A stretch of DNA of 64,000 nucleotides, taken from assembly GCA_034006265.1 (NCBI GenBank), contig JAVETB010000001.1:43742-107741 (forward strand), given 5' to 3'. Below the pieces are notes generated by a model that saw only the letters and a list, made by a program, of their open reading frames with translations, had not been told where the DNA came from and did not search any database. Positions 25,362 to 34,019 of the stretch are shown piece after piece (the first letter of the stretch is position 1; every line of letters starts with the position of its first letter). The DNA is from Syntrophus sp034006265 (GTDB taxonomy: Bacteria; Desulfobacterota; Syntrophia; Syntrophales; Syntrophaceae). Both the position numbers and the translations under genes were made by a program.

Positions 25362-26609
25362 TTACTCCTGCGTGTCGCACGTTATGCGGCCGATTTCTTT
25401 CTGTCGGTCTCTTGCGCACTCGATGACAGACTCAATTTTTTCCAACAGGTTGCCCTGGGCCATTCCGGCAAGAACAACGAGTTCAACACACCCATCGCCC
25501 ATTTTACCGCCTGCCTCGCCCTGAATGCCCCGGATCCCTTCTTTCTGGAAATCCTTAATAAATTCCAGCATAAGGGCATCCGATTCGGGCTGATCCGAAT
25601 AGGGGAGCATGGTCACAAACTGTTGAGCATTGACCCGGGTGGAAAAACCGCCGATGGGGCCAAAGTGCTTATCGATAAACAGCCCGGTGCTGTGGATCGC
25701 CTTCTGTGCCGCATCGTGTCCCAGTCTGCTGGTGACGGAATCCAGCCCCTCCAGGGTGAAGATGATGATAGTGAAGCTTTCCCCCGGAACGCTCCCTTTC
25801 ATGCTTGCATGATACTGAATCTTGAACTGCCGCTTGGAGCGAAGCCCCGTCAGTTCCTGCTGCAGGCCTTCAAGGCTGCGGATGACTTCATCCTTGAAGG
25901 GATGGTCAAAATCCTCCAGCTCCTCAACGGTTCCCTGAAAGACGATGGTCCGGTTATAAAGGGCCAGGATTCGGTTGGAGATGAAGTAGACGTCGGGGAT
26001 CTCATGGCTGACCATGACCGCAGTAAACCCGAATTTCCTCTGATACTGGGCGATCATGCTCAGGATGGCATTTTTCCGCACCGGGTCCTGTCCGGATGTC
26101 GGTTCATCGAAGAGGACAATCTGGGGATCGATGACCAGGGCCCGTGCCAGGGCCGCCCGCTTCTGCATGCCTCCGGAAAGTTCGGAAGGATACTTGTACA
26201 TCGCGTCGAGAAGCTCCGTCTGCTCGATCCGGGCCCTGACCCTGCGGTCGATTTCCGCTCTTTTCAGCTTCGTCGTTTCCCGAAGAGGCAGGGCGATATT
26301 GTCATAGACGGTCATGGAGTCAAACAGCGCGTTGTCCTGAAACATATAGCTCATCCGGCCCAGGGCGGCGTACCGCTCCTTTTTGCTCATCCGGTCCAGG
26401 GGCTGCCCCCGGAACAGGATGGTCCCTTCATCCGGTTGCAGCAGACCGATGATATGCTTGAGAAGGACGCTCTTGCCACCGCCGCTCAAACCGATGATGG
26501 TCGTGACCTCCCCCTCATAAATTTTCAGATTGACCTTTTCCAGGACGGTGAGGGATCCGAAACGCTTCGTCACGTCCCGAAATTCGATCAGTGGATTATC
26601 CATCATCAA
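25362..26609 (-). CDS. mlaF: MlaF ABC ATPase with GGDEF-like C-terminal extension
   Basis: A 415-aa protein, much longer than usual MlaF (~270 aa). Residues 1-255 form a complete ABC ATPase: Walker A GLSGGGKS (40-47), signature LSGGM (144-148), Walker B IVLFDEP (164-170) and switch His H202. Residues about 277-400 are an added domain reading FTIIIFTLEGLDSVTSRLGH, then GGFSTRVNAQQFVTMLP. This matches the layout of a GGDEF domain (strand, Asp-containing helix, hairpin), with RVNAQQF in place of GGDEF, so it should not make cyclic-di-GMP. It energises lipid transport with MlaE and MlaD; the extension may regulate it. Confidence 0.88.
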   Translation of the reverse strand: MMMDNPLIEFRDVTKRFGSLTVLEKVNLKIYEGEVTTIIGLSGGGKSVLLKHIIGLLQPDEGTILFRGQPLDRMSKKERYAALGRMSYMFQDNALFDSMTVYDNIALPLRETTKLKRAEIDRRVRARIEQTELLDAMYKYPSELSGGMQKRAALARALVIDPQIVLFDEPTSGQDPVRKNAILSMIAQYQRKFGFTAVMVSHEIPDVYFISNRILALYNRTIVFQGTVEELEDFDHPFKDEVIRSLEGLQQELTGLRSKRQFKIQYHASMKGSVPGESFTIIIFTLEGLDSVTSRLGHDAAQKAIHSTGLFIDKHFGPIGGFSTRVNAQQFVTMLPYSDQPESDALMLEFIKDFQKEGIRGIQGEAGGKMGDGCVELVVLAGMAQGNLLEKIESVIECARDRQKEIGRITCDTQE

Positions 26610-26611
26610 CC

Positions 26612-27460
26612 TCAGAGCAGAAGGGAGGTAACCACATAATCCGATACAAGGATCAGCACACAGGAGAGGACGACGGCCGAGGTCGTTGCCAGACCGACGG
26701 CTTTCGCCCCGCGGCTCTCCGAACGCATATGGGCAAAATAGCCCTGATAGCAGCAGACCGTGGCGACAATGACCGCAAAGACGAGCGCCTTGACGAACCC
26801 ATCAGTCACATCCTTCATTTCCACACTGGACTGCACGCGATAAAAATAGGTGCCGGCGTTGGCGCCCATGATCCAGACACCGGAAACGTAACTGCCCAGA
26901 ATGCCGATCAGGTCAAAAAGGGTCGTCAGAATGGGAAAGCTGATAATGGCCGCTGCAATCCTCGGGCTGACGAGGTATCTCAGCGGATCGATGTGCATGG
27001 TGTCGAGGGCGTCAATCTGCTCGGAAATCCGCTGGATTCCGATTTCCGCGGTAATGGCGGATCCGGCCCTGGCTGTGATCATGATGGCGGTCAGGACTGG
27101 TCCCAGTTCCCGGATCAGCGACAGGGCGACGAGTGTTCCGAGGGCCCCTTCCGCACCGACCTTGACCAGGGCGTGGTAGGATTGAAGCCCCAGGACCATG
27201 CCGGTAAAAAGGCCGACCAGCATGATGATCATCGTGGATCTCGCCCCGATGTAATAGACCTGCTGAATCACCTTCTCCAGCTGGCGGGCACGGGGGATCC
27301 TCATGATGGCCAGCAACAGAAAGATCGCGGCGGCACCTGTTTGGTTTACCCAGTTGAGAGCCGTACTCCCCAGCAGCGCAAAGGGCAGGACCAGCAGCCT
27401 GCCCGGCCGCCGCGGTTCCCCGCTCTCAAAAGAATCCTGAATCTTCGCAGACAGCTTCAT
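26612..27460 (-). CDS. mlaE: MlaE lipid ABC transporter permease
   Basis: A 282-aa permease of the MlaE/YrbE family. It has about five hydrophobic helices and the conserved core FTGMVLGLQSYHALVKVGAE, LVALSLIRELGPVLTAIMIT, ARAGSAITAEIGIQRISEQI, ALDTMHIDPLRYLVSPRI. It forms the membrane channel with MlaF and MlaD. It heads the minus-strand mlaEFDCA operon and is followed by mlaF after 2 bases. No MlaB (STAS) gene is visible. Confidence 0.93.
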   Translation of the reverse strand: MKLSAKIQDSFESGEPRRPGRLLVLPFALLGSTALNWVNQTGAAAIFLLLAIMRIPRARQLEKVIQQVYYIGARSTMIIMLVGLFTGMVLGLQSYHALVKVGAEGALGTLVALSLIRELGPVLTAIMITARAGSAITAEIGIQRISEQIDALDTMHIDPLRYLVSPRIAAAIISFPILTTLFDLIGILGSYVSGVWIMGANAGTYFYRVQSSVEMKDVTDGFVKALVFAVIVATVCCYQGYFAHMRSESRGAKAVGLATTSAVVLSCVLILVSDYVVTSLLL

Positions 27461-27828
27461 ACATCAAGCCTCTATCCGGGTGGAATCTTTGACGACTCCC
27501 CCTGTCCGACATCCGTTCCATACATCAACGGGATCTTATTATCAGCTCCCGGCGAAACAAGTCAAGCAGAGCTTCCCTATTTCACAGCGGATTCATAAAA
27601 TCAATCCACTGGCAGGGAGGATCGGACCCTTGGAATGAGCCGGCCTGTCCGATTCGGCCCATCTCCATCCTCTGTGTCACATTGTCAGAGGGCGTGTTCA
27701 ATCCGTAAGAAGAAACCTCTATTCCGAGAGCGATCTGAAAACTGCAATTTTCATGCGCCCTTGATCAAATAGAAATCGTCACTACATTTATTCTAAAAGA
27801 AAAATAAAACCCCGACCGGAGGCCAACC
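27461..27828. other. Intergenic region between divergent mlaE and msrAB, 368 bases
   Basis: It must hold the promoters of both divergent operons. I see no open reading frame, RNA gene or strong consensus promoter. A CGACCGGAGG ribosome site precedes the msrAB ATG at 27829. Confidence 0.4.
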
Positions 27829-28923
27829 ATGCGAAAAATACTTTCCGTCATCCTGATTTTGATTCTGACTTCCGGCTGCAACGGCAATTCCCCTTCCCAG
27901 AAAGGAGCAGACACGATGACAGAGCAAAAACAAAGCACCCGGACCGCCACCTTTGCAGGTGGATGTTTCTGGTGTGTGCAGAGCGATTTTAAAAAGGCGC
28001 CCGGTGTAATCCAGGTTGTCTCAGGATATACCGGAGGGTCAGGAGAAAACCCAACCTACGAAAACTACAGCAGAACGGGTCATGTTGAGGCTGTTCAAAT
28101 CGCCTATGATCCGGAGAGGATCTCCTACGAAGAGCTGCTCGATGTCTTCTGGCGGCATATCGACCCCACGGATGGCGGAGGACAGTTCGTTGACCGCGGT
28201 CCCCATTACCGGAGCGTTATTTTCTATCATGATGAGCATCAGAGGAAAGCGGCAGAAAAATCAAAACAGGACCTGGATCAGTCGGGGAAGTTCGCCAGGC
28301 CGGTGGCCACAGAGATTCTTCCCGCTACCAGGTTTTACGAAGCGGAGACCTATCACCAGGACTACGACATCAAAAATCCGCTGCACTATCAACGCTACCG
28401 TTCCGGATCCGGCCGGGACCGGCTTCGGGAAAAAGTCTGGGGGAAGGAATCCGCCACGGTTCCCTCCGGCAGCGACCGTGCCTATGTCAAGCCCGACGAG
28501 GCGACCATGAAAAAGATTCTGACGCCCCTGCAGTACCAGGTTACGCAGCGGGAAGCTACGGAACCTCCCTTTCGTAATGAATACTGGGACAACAAGAGAG
28601 AAGGGATCTATGTGGATGTTGTTTCCGGCGAACCGCTGTTCAGTTCCCGGGACAAGTATGATTCCGGAACGGGGTGGCCGAGCTTTACCAGACCTCTGGA
28701 GCCGGTCAATATCGTGGAGCGGGATGACGACCGCCTCTTGACCCGGCGTACGGAGGTCCGCAGCCGCCATGGCGATTCTCATCTGGGTCATGTTTTTCCC
28801 GATGGACCCGGACCGACGGGTTTGCGCTACTGCATGAATTCCGCTGCGCTGCGCTTCATCCCCAGAGAGGATCTGGCGAAGGAAGGATACGGAAAATACG
28901 CCAGGATGTTTTGTGAAAACTAA
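27829..28923 (+). CDS. msrAB: Lipoprotein methionine sulfoxide reductase MsrA-MsrB fusion
   Basis: The product is 364 aa. It starts with a lipoprotein signal (SVILILILTSGC, lipidated Cys near residue 17). MsrA follows with catalytic GGCFWC (C46), YENYSRTGHVEAVQIAYD and HPTDGGGQF-type active-site residues (HIDPTDGGGQFVDRG). MsrB begins near residue 225, with YVDVVSGEPLFSSRDKYDSG, TGWPSFTRPL and catalytic RYCMNSAALRF (C335). The zinc-binding CxxC pairs found in many MsrB proteins are absent. It repairs both methionine sulfoxide epimers in exported or envelope proteins. It stands alone, divergent from the Mla operon. Confidence 0.93.
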   Translation: MRKILSVILILILTSGCNGNSPSQKGADTMTEQKQSTRTATFAGGCFWCVQSDFKKAPGVIQVVSGYTGGSGENPTYENYSRTGHVEAVQIAYDPERISYEELLDVFWRHIDPTDGGGQFVDRGPHYRSVIFYHDEHQRKAAEKSKQDLDQSGKFARPVATEILPATRFYEAETYHQDYDIKNPLHYQRYRSGSGRDRLREKVWGKESATVPSGSDRAYVKPDEATMKKILTPLQYQVTQREATEPPFRNEYWDNKREGIYVDVVSGEPLFSSRDKYDSGTGWPSFTRPLEPVNIVERDDDRLLTRRTEVRSRHGDSHLGHVFPDGPGPTGLRYCMNSAALRFIPREDLAKEGYGKYARMFCEN

Positions 28924-29021
28924 CCTTTCCAACCGGGATTCACGGTCTTAAACAGCGGCTGGAATGCTGCCGATGAAGGGATTTACCCGTTTGCCAATTT
29001 GGTCGACAGGGGATGAAGAGA

Positions 29022-29050
29022 TTGACATTCTCCGTCACATCTCCTATAGT
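29022..29050 (+). promoter_or_regulatory. Sigma-70 promoter of the polyprenyl synthase gene
   Basis: A perfect -35 TTGACA at 29022-29027 and a near-perfect -10 TATAGT at 29045-29050 are separated by 17 bases. The predicted start near 29057 gives a leader of about 145 bases before the ATG at 29201. Confidence 0.75.
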
Positions 29051-29200
29051 TCCGCCGGTCCAGAAACCTTTCCCCGGGAATGCTTCCGGCACCTATGGAA
29101 CCAGGAAAATTCATAACAAAAAGCCCGGCGTTCAAGCCAATCGCCGGTTTTACCAACCCCTCGAAGAGGAACCGGCATCCGGTCATTAACAGGAGTTATC

Positions 29201-30175
29201 ATGCAGATTCAGGAGGTCTTTTCCCGTTACGCTTCGGAGCTGAAACGCGTCGAAGAGGAAATGGAAGCCCATCTTCGTTCCGAAGTATCCGTCATCCCGG
29301 AGATCGTCAACCATCTCCTGGGCAGCGGCGGCAAGCGCTTCCGCCCCCTGCTGGTTCTGACAGCGGCCGACCTCTTCGGCTACGGGGGCACGCGCTGCTA
29401 CACCCTCTCCGCCGTCATCGAGTTTATCCATACGGCGAGCCTGTTCCATGACGATGTCATCGACAAGGCGGAGACCCGCCGCGGCAAGGTCTCCGCCAAC
29501 AACATCTGGGGAAACGCCGCCACGGTCCTGGTGGGCGATTATCTCTATTCGAAGGCCTACCAGCTCATGGCAAAAGACGGAACCATGGAGATTATTCAGC
29601 TCATTTCGAACACCTCCAACGTCATGTCGGAAGGGGAGGTCTTTCAGCTGATCAAGTGCGGCGAAGTGAACCTTTCCGAAGAGGAGTACCGGAAAATCAT
29701 CGAGAAAAAGACCTCCATTCTCATCTCGGCGGCCTGCGCCCTGGGCGGCCATCTGGGCGGCGCCGGAACCGAGCGGATCGAAGCGCTCAAGCAGTTCGGC
29801 CTGCGCCTGGGTTCGGCCTTCCAGATTACGGACGATACCCTGGACTATGTCGCCAGCCAGGATGAATTCGGGAAGGAAATCGGCAAGGACCTCGGCGAGG
29901 GGAAGATGACCCTGCCCCTGATCTATACCCTGCAGCGCTGTACGCCGGAAGAGCGGAACTTTATCGAAGAGGCCCTGGCGGAAAGAAAAACAAAGGAAAT
30001 ACCCGTGGCGGAAATCCTGGCCCTGATTTCACGATACGGCGGCATTGCCGACGCCCTTCGCTCGGCGGAAATCCTCATTGACGAGGGACGGGCGTTTCTG
30101 GACGGGATGCCGGAAGGGCCGGCGAAGGAAGCCCTGCTGGCCATTTCCGACTACGTCCTGAAACGGAACCTTTAA
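29201..30175 (+). CDS. ispB: Octaprenyl/polyprenyl diphosphate synthase
   Basis: This 324-aa trans-prenyltransferase has GSGGKRFRPLLVL (isoprenyl diphosphate binding), the first Asp-rich motif LFHDDVIDKAETRRG and the second FQITDDTLDYVAS. The GKDLGEGKMTLPLIY segment is also present. It condenses isopentenyl diphosphate into long chains for the quinone side chain or lipid carrier. Small residues before the first DD motif suggest a long-chain product. The gene is single, behind a strong promoter, and convergent with nnr. Confidence 0.92.
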   Translation: MQIQEVFSRYASELKRVEEEMEAHLRSEVSVIPEIVNHLLGSGGKRFRPLLVLTAADLFGYGGTRCYTLSAVIEFIHTASLFHDDVIDKAETRRGKVSANNIWGNAATVLVGDYLYSKAYQLMAKDGTMEIIQLISNTSNVMSEGEVFQLIKCGEVNLSEEEYRKIIEKKTSILISAACALGGHLGGAGTERIEALKQFGLRLGSAFQITDDTLDYVASQDEFGKEIGKDLGEGKMTLPLIYTLQRCTPEERNFIEEALAERKTKEIPVAEILALISRYGGIADALRSAEILIDEGRAFLDGMPEGPAKEALLAISDYVLKRNL

Positions 30176-30189
30176 GATCCCTTTTCTCC

Positions 30190-31764
30190 TTACAGCACCT
30201 CAGGACCTGCATAGCGGCGGCGCAGATGCTCCGGCAACCCCGCCCGGTCCACTCTTCTCGCCTCGGGAAGAAATTCGAGGATGTCCGAAGCCGTCATTCC
30301 ATCTTCCCCCCGGCTTTCCGCCGCCAGGTCCCCGGACAGTCCGTGAATGAAAACCCCCTTGCAAACGGCCTCTTCCAAAGGAAGCCCCTGACCGTACATG
30401 GCCGCGATCGTCCCTGTCAGCACATCCCCGGAGCCTGCCGTTGCCATTCCAGCGTTTCCGCTGAGATTCACAGAAACCCGCCCATCGGGCATTCCGACGA
30501 GAGAATGGGCCCCCTTGAGAACGATGAGGGACCGGAGATCGGCCGCCGTCTCCTGCAGAACGCCGATCCGGTTCCGCCGGATATCGGGGACACCCTTCCC
30601 GGAGATTCTCGCCATTTCCCCCAGGTGGGGGGTTAGAATCGTCGGCGCCTTCCGTGCCCGGATCCGCTCGAGACGGGAAGCAATCGCCGTCAGGCCGTCG
30701 CCGTCGATGAGCAGGGGGACAGGAATATCCCGGACCAGCCTCCCGACAAGTGCCTGGGTTTCCTCTTCAAGAGAAAGGCCGGGACCGAGGACGACCATGT
30801 CCATCGTGGAGGAAAGGGCAAGCAGGGCCTCGAAGTTCTCCTCCGACAGGCTGCCTGCGGCCGTTTCCCTCTGCGGAACGAAAACGATTTCTCCGCCTCT
30901 CTGGGCTATGGCGGGAATCATGGATACCGGGACCGCCAAACGGGAATACCCCCCTCCCGCCTTGAGAAAGGACAGCGCGGCAAAGCAGGGCGCTCCGAAA
31001 TAGTTTGCCGCACCGGCAATAAAAAGGGCCTCCCCCATGCTCCCCTTGTGCGCGTCAGGATCTCGCGGCGGAACCGGCGGCGGTGTGTTGATCCGGACGC
31101 GGATCGACTCTCCTGCCTGCAGATCCGGGGGAAAGGTAATATGGCAGACATGGAGTTTTCCCCCCCGCGCAAATCCGGGATAGAGAAGATTGCCGATTTT
31201 CGGGAGTCCGAAGGTTACCGTGTAATCGGCCCGAACGGCCACCCCCAGGATCTCACCCGTATCGCCGTTTACGCCGGAAGGGATATCCACGCTGAGCACT
31301 TTTTTGCCACTTGCGTTGATCCGTTCGATCACCTCTTTAAAGAGCCCCCCGACAGGGCGGTCCAGGCCGGTGCCCAGAATCGCGTCCACGATGCCATGAC
31401 AATGGGCGACATCGCCGCGGATCCGCTCCGGGGAATCCAGGCGCACCAGTGAAATGGGCAGCCGCTTTATTATTTCCAGATTGGTCCGGGCCGCCCCTTG
31501 AAATTTTTCCGGATCGGAGAGGAGGAAAACCGTGACGGATCCTCCATCGGACAGGATTTTCCTGGCGACGACAAAACCGTCGCCCCCGTTGTTTCCTCCG
31601 CCGCAGAAAACCGCAAATTTCCTCCCCGGGATTCCGATTTCACGATTTAAAACCGCCGCCGACGCCAGTCCCGCATTCTCCATCAGAATTTCTTCCGGAA
31701 TGGCCAGGTGTTCAATGGCATACCGATCCATAGCGCGCATTTCCCGAACACTGCATACTCTCAT
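30190..31764 (-). CDS. nnr: Bifunctional NAD(P)H-hydrate epimerase/dehydratase Nnr
   Basis: This 524-aa protein has an N-terminal NnrE epimerase (residues about 1-215: MDRYAIEHLAIPEEILMENA, FCGGGNNGGDGFVVAR, DAILGTGLDRPVGG, SVDIPSGVNGDTG). The C-terminal NnrD ADP-dependent dehydratase (about 230-505) has VLGPGLSLEEETQALV, LTPHLGEMARI and SGNAGMATAGSGDVLTGTIA. Together they repair hydrated NADH and NADPH. The length is that of the usual fused form. The end is convergent with ispB, 14 bases apart. Confidence 0.94.
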   Translation of the reverse strand: MRVCSVREMRAMDRYAIEHLAIPEEILMENAGLASAAVLNREIGIPGRKFAVFCGGGNNGGDGFVVARKILSDGGSVTVFLLSDPEKFQGAARTNLEIIKRLPISLVRLDSPERIRGDVAHCHGIVDAILGTGLDRPVGGLFKEVIERINASGKKVLSVDIPSGVNGDTGEILGVAVRADYTVTFGLPKIGNLLYPGFARGGKLHVCHITFPPDLQAGESIRVRINTPPPVPPRDPDAHKGSMGEALFIAGAANYFGAPCFAALSFLKAGGGYSRLAVPVSMIPAIAQRGGEIVFVPQRETAAGSLSEENFEALLALSSTMDMVVLGPGLSLEEETQALVGRLVRDIPVPLLIDGDGLTAIASRLERIRARKAPTILTPHLGEMARISGKGVPDIRRNRIGVLQETAADLRSLIVLKGAHSLVGMPDGRVSVNLSGNAGMATAGSGDVLTGTIAAMYGQGLPLEEAVCKGVFIHGLSGDLAAESRGEDGMTASDILEFLPEARRVDRAGLPEHLRRRYAGPEVL

Positions 31765-32037
31765 ATCGAACTCCTTCGCTTTTCTTTCGGCAATTTCTCT
31801 CTTTCTTTATCCTCAAACCGGTGGAGATGGCAAGAAGCGATCTTTGAATTTGTATTTTCCGGGAAAGGTGTGCTAGATTCTGCCACAGGTGTTCAGACGC
31901 AAGGATCATGCGGTGCGGAGCAACCGTCAAGCCGGCGCCCGCTTCCGGACAAAAACGGCAGCCCGGCGTTACCGGACCCAAAACGGATGGGTACAGCCTC
32001 TTTGGCTCTGCCCATAAGCAGGAGACCGTTCCTTTTC

Positions 32038-32445
32038 ATGCACATCGCTACCTCCCGAGACGAAGCGCTGGGAATGCTCAGTCTTCTGGCCGCCGTCGCT
32101 CTTTTCAGCACCGTGGAAATCGCCAGCAAACTCATTGGACCGCAGGTGGACCCCCTGATCTTGACGTTTCTGCGCTTCTTCCTCACCGGTGCGGTCCTTC
32201 TGGTGTGGTCTTTTCCCGTCCTTCGCCTGAGACTCGAACCGCTGGCGGCAGGGGATTACGGGATCTTCTGCCTGAACGGCCTGCTGGGAATTTCCCTGGC
32301 CTATGCTCTTTATTACTTCGGGTTTCTCAATATCCCGGCGCAGAAGGGGTCCATGATGTTTTGCATCAAACCGGCACTGGCCTCGGCGCTGGCCTTTTCC
32401 CTGGGCGGACAAATACAGGGGCCATCAACGCAGAGAACGCTTTGA
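32038..32445 (+). pseudogene. Truncated EamA/DMT-family transporter
   Basis: From MHIATSRDEALGMLSLLAAV about 120 residues match the first EamA half-domain: four hydrophobic helices with LFSTVEIASKLIGPQVDPLI, TFLRFFLTGAVLL, LLGISLAYALYYFGFLNIPA and GSMMFCIKPALASALAF. The frame then ends abruptly after QIQGPSTQRTL at 32445, without the second half (normal length ~290 aa). No continuation is found in the other frames before the next gene. It is probably a deletion-truncated gene. The frame remains open upstream; ATG 31987 is another possible start. Confidence 0.7.
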
Positions 32446-32478
32446 ATATGGAGCCGAAACCATCAAGGAGGAAGACCA

Positions 32479-33012
32479 ATGAACAGAGGTAAAAAACTTG
32501 GCATCATCGCAGCGGTTGTCGTCGTTCTTTGTGCAGCCCTTTATCTGGGAGGTTTGTGGCATGGGAGAAGCCAGGTGAATGCTCAGAAGGAAAAATGCCT
32601 TCAGCAGCTGAAGGACAGCGAGAACAGACGGATTGCTGCGGAAAACAGCGCCCACTTACTCAAGGCCCGAACCGCCCTCTTCCAGACGCTTTTCGACCTC
32701 GACCAACGAAACTTCGGCCTGGCTAACAGCCATCTCCGGGAAGCGGACGTTCCCCTTTCAAAGCTGAACGCCGCAAGCCTGGGGATCGACAAGGCCCAGT
32801 TGGATGAATTGAGAAGCGAAATTGCCGGCACCAACATTGAGGTGGCCATCGATCTGGAGGTGCAGAGGAATCGAATATACCAGATTGAAAGACGCCTCGA
32901 CAACCTGATCCCCAAACCAGCCGCTCCGGCCGTCATGTCCCCGCCGATGGCCGCACCGCCCCCGCCGACGGCCGCACCGCAGGCGACTCCGGTAACTCCG
33001 GAATCAAAATAA
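32479..33012 (+). CDS. Membrane-anchored protein of unknown function
   Basis: This 177-aa protein has one N-terminal membrane helix (LGIIAAVVVVLCAALYLGGL). A charged, probably coiled-coil domain follows (KEKCLQQLKDSENRRIAAEN; ALFQTLFDLDQRNFGLANSH), and the tail is Pro/Ala-rich (PPMAAPPPPTAAPQATPVTP). I do not recognise a family. It has a good ribosome site (AAGGAGGAAG) and ends 11 bases before the CoA-transferase pair on the same strand, so it may be part of that operon. Confidence 0.65.
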   Translation: MNRGKKLGIIAAVVVVLCAALYLGGLWHGRSQVNAQKEKCLQQLKDSENRRIAAENSAHLLKARTALFQTLFDLDQRNFGLANSHLREADVPLSKLNAASLGIDKAQLDELRSEIAGTNIEVAIDLEVQRNRIYQIERRLDNLIPKPAAPAVMSPPMAAPPPPTAAPQATPVTPESK

Positions 33013-33023
33013 AAGAGTAAGCG

Positions 33024-34019
33024 ATGGGAGATTCCCGCAGCAAGGTCATGGACCTGGACGAGGCCGTCCGGACCTTTGTCCGGGACGGCAGCCACATATC
33101 CATCGGCGGATTTTCCATCAGCCGCAATCCCATGGCGGCCGTTTATACGATCATCCGCCAGGGAATCAAAAATCTCCACGTCTATGCCCATTCCAACGGA
33201 ACCGGAATCGATGAACTGATCGGCGGGGGCTGCATTTCCCGCCTGGAGATTGCCTATGGCGGCAACGGAAAGGCGGCAACCACCTGCATCCGCTTCCGGA
33301 AAGCCGTTCAGGAGGGGACCATCCAGGTTGAAGACTACTCCAACTATCAGATGACCCTGCGCTTCGCCGCCGGCGCCATGGGCGTACCCTTCCTTCCCAC
33401 CCGCTCTTCCCTGGGCACCGACATCATCAACCGGTGGGGCTTCTCAGAGGAGATGCGACAGAATGATCCGAAGATCGTCGGCAAAAAGCTGGTTGTTGTG
33501 GACAACCCCTTCGGCTCCTGGGCCGACGCTCCCAGGGTGGTCCTCGTTCCGGCGATCAAACCCGACGTGACGATTCTGCATGTGCAGAAGGCCGACGATC
33601 AGGGAACCTGCCGGATCCTTGGGCTTACCTATGCGGATATCGAACAGGCGAAGGCCTCGCGCCACGTCATCGTGACCTGCGAAGACCTGGTTGAATCCGG
33701 CGAGCTGAGGAAAAATCCCGGACTGAACCAGATCCCCTTTATTCACGTCAGCGCCGTCTGCCATGTCCCCTACGGCGCCTATCCAACGGCCGTCTATCGC
33801 TGCTACGATTATGACCTCGACTATCTCATCGCCTACGCCAAGGCGGCCAGGGATGAGCGGCTCTTCCGAAAGTACCAGGATCAGTTCATCTACGGCGTGA
33901 GCAATCACGGGGAATTCCTGGAGCGGGTCGGCCGGAAGAGACTGGAGGAAATAAAGGCGGACCCGACCAGGGGCTACGCCACCAACCTGCAGTGGTATGA
34001 CCGCGGGGAGGCGCCATGA
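33024..34019 (+). CDS. gctA: CoA-transferase alpha subunit, glutaconate CoA-transferase type
   Basis: This 331-aa family I CoA-transferase alpha subunit has an N-terminal segment KVMDLDEAVRTFVRDGSHIS, the glycine-rich GGFSISRNPMAAVYTIIRQG, and ELIGGGCISRLEIAYGG. Length and layout resemble glutaconate CoA-transferase GctA of fermenters, which charges a dicarboxylic acid with CoA from acetyl-CoA. It overlaps the beta-subunit start as ATGA. A related acyl-CoA substrate cannot be excluded. Confidence 0.85.
   Translation: MGDSRSKVMDLDEAVRTFVRDGSHISIGGFSISRNPMAAVYTIIRQGIKNLHVYAHSNGTGIDELIGGGCISRLEIAYGGNGKAATTCIRFRKAVQEGTIQVEDYSNYQMTLRFAAGAMGVPFLPTRSSLGTDIINRWGFSEEMRQNDPKIVGKKLVVVDNPFGSWADAPRVVLVPAIKPDVTILHVQKADDQGTCRILGLTYADIEQAKASRHVIVTCEDLVESGELRKNPGLNQIPFIHVSAVCHVPYGAYPTAVYRCYDYDLDYLIAYAKAARDERLFRKYQDQFIYGVSNHGEFLERVGRKRLEEIKADPTRGYATNLQWYDRGEAP

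Noticed and set aside
25341..26639. Long open frame (432 codons) antisense to mlaF
   Set aside because: It is the complement of a clear ABC ATPase gene and its product is a compositional mirror with no recognisable domain.
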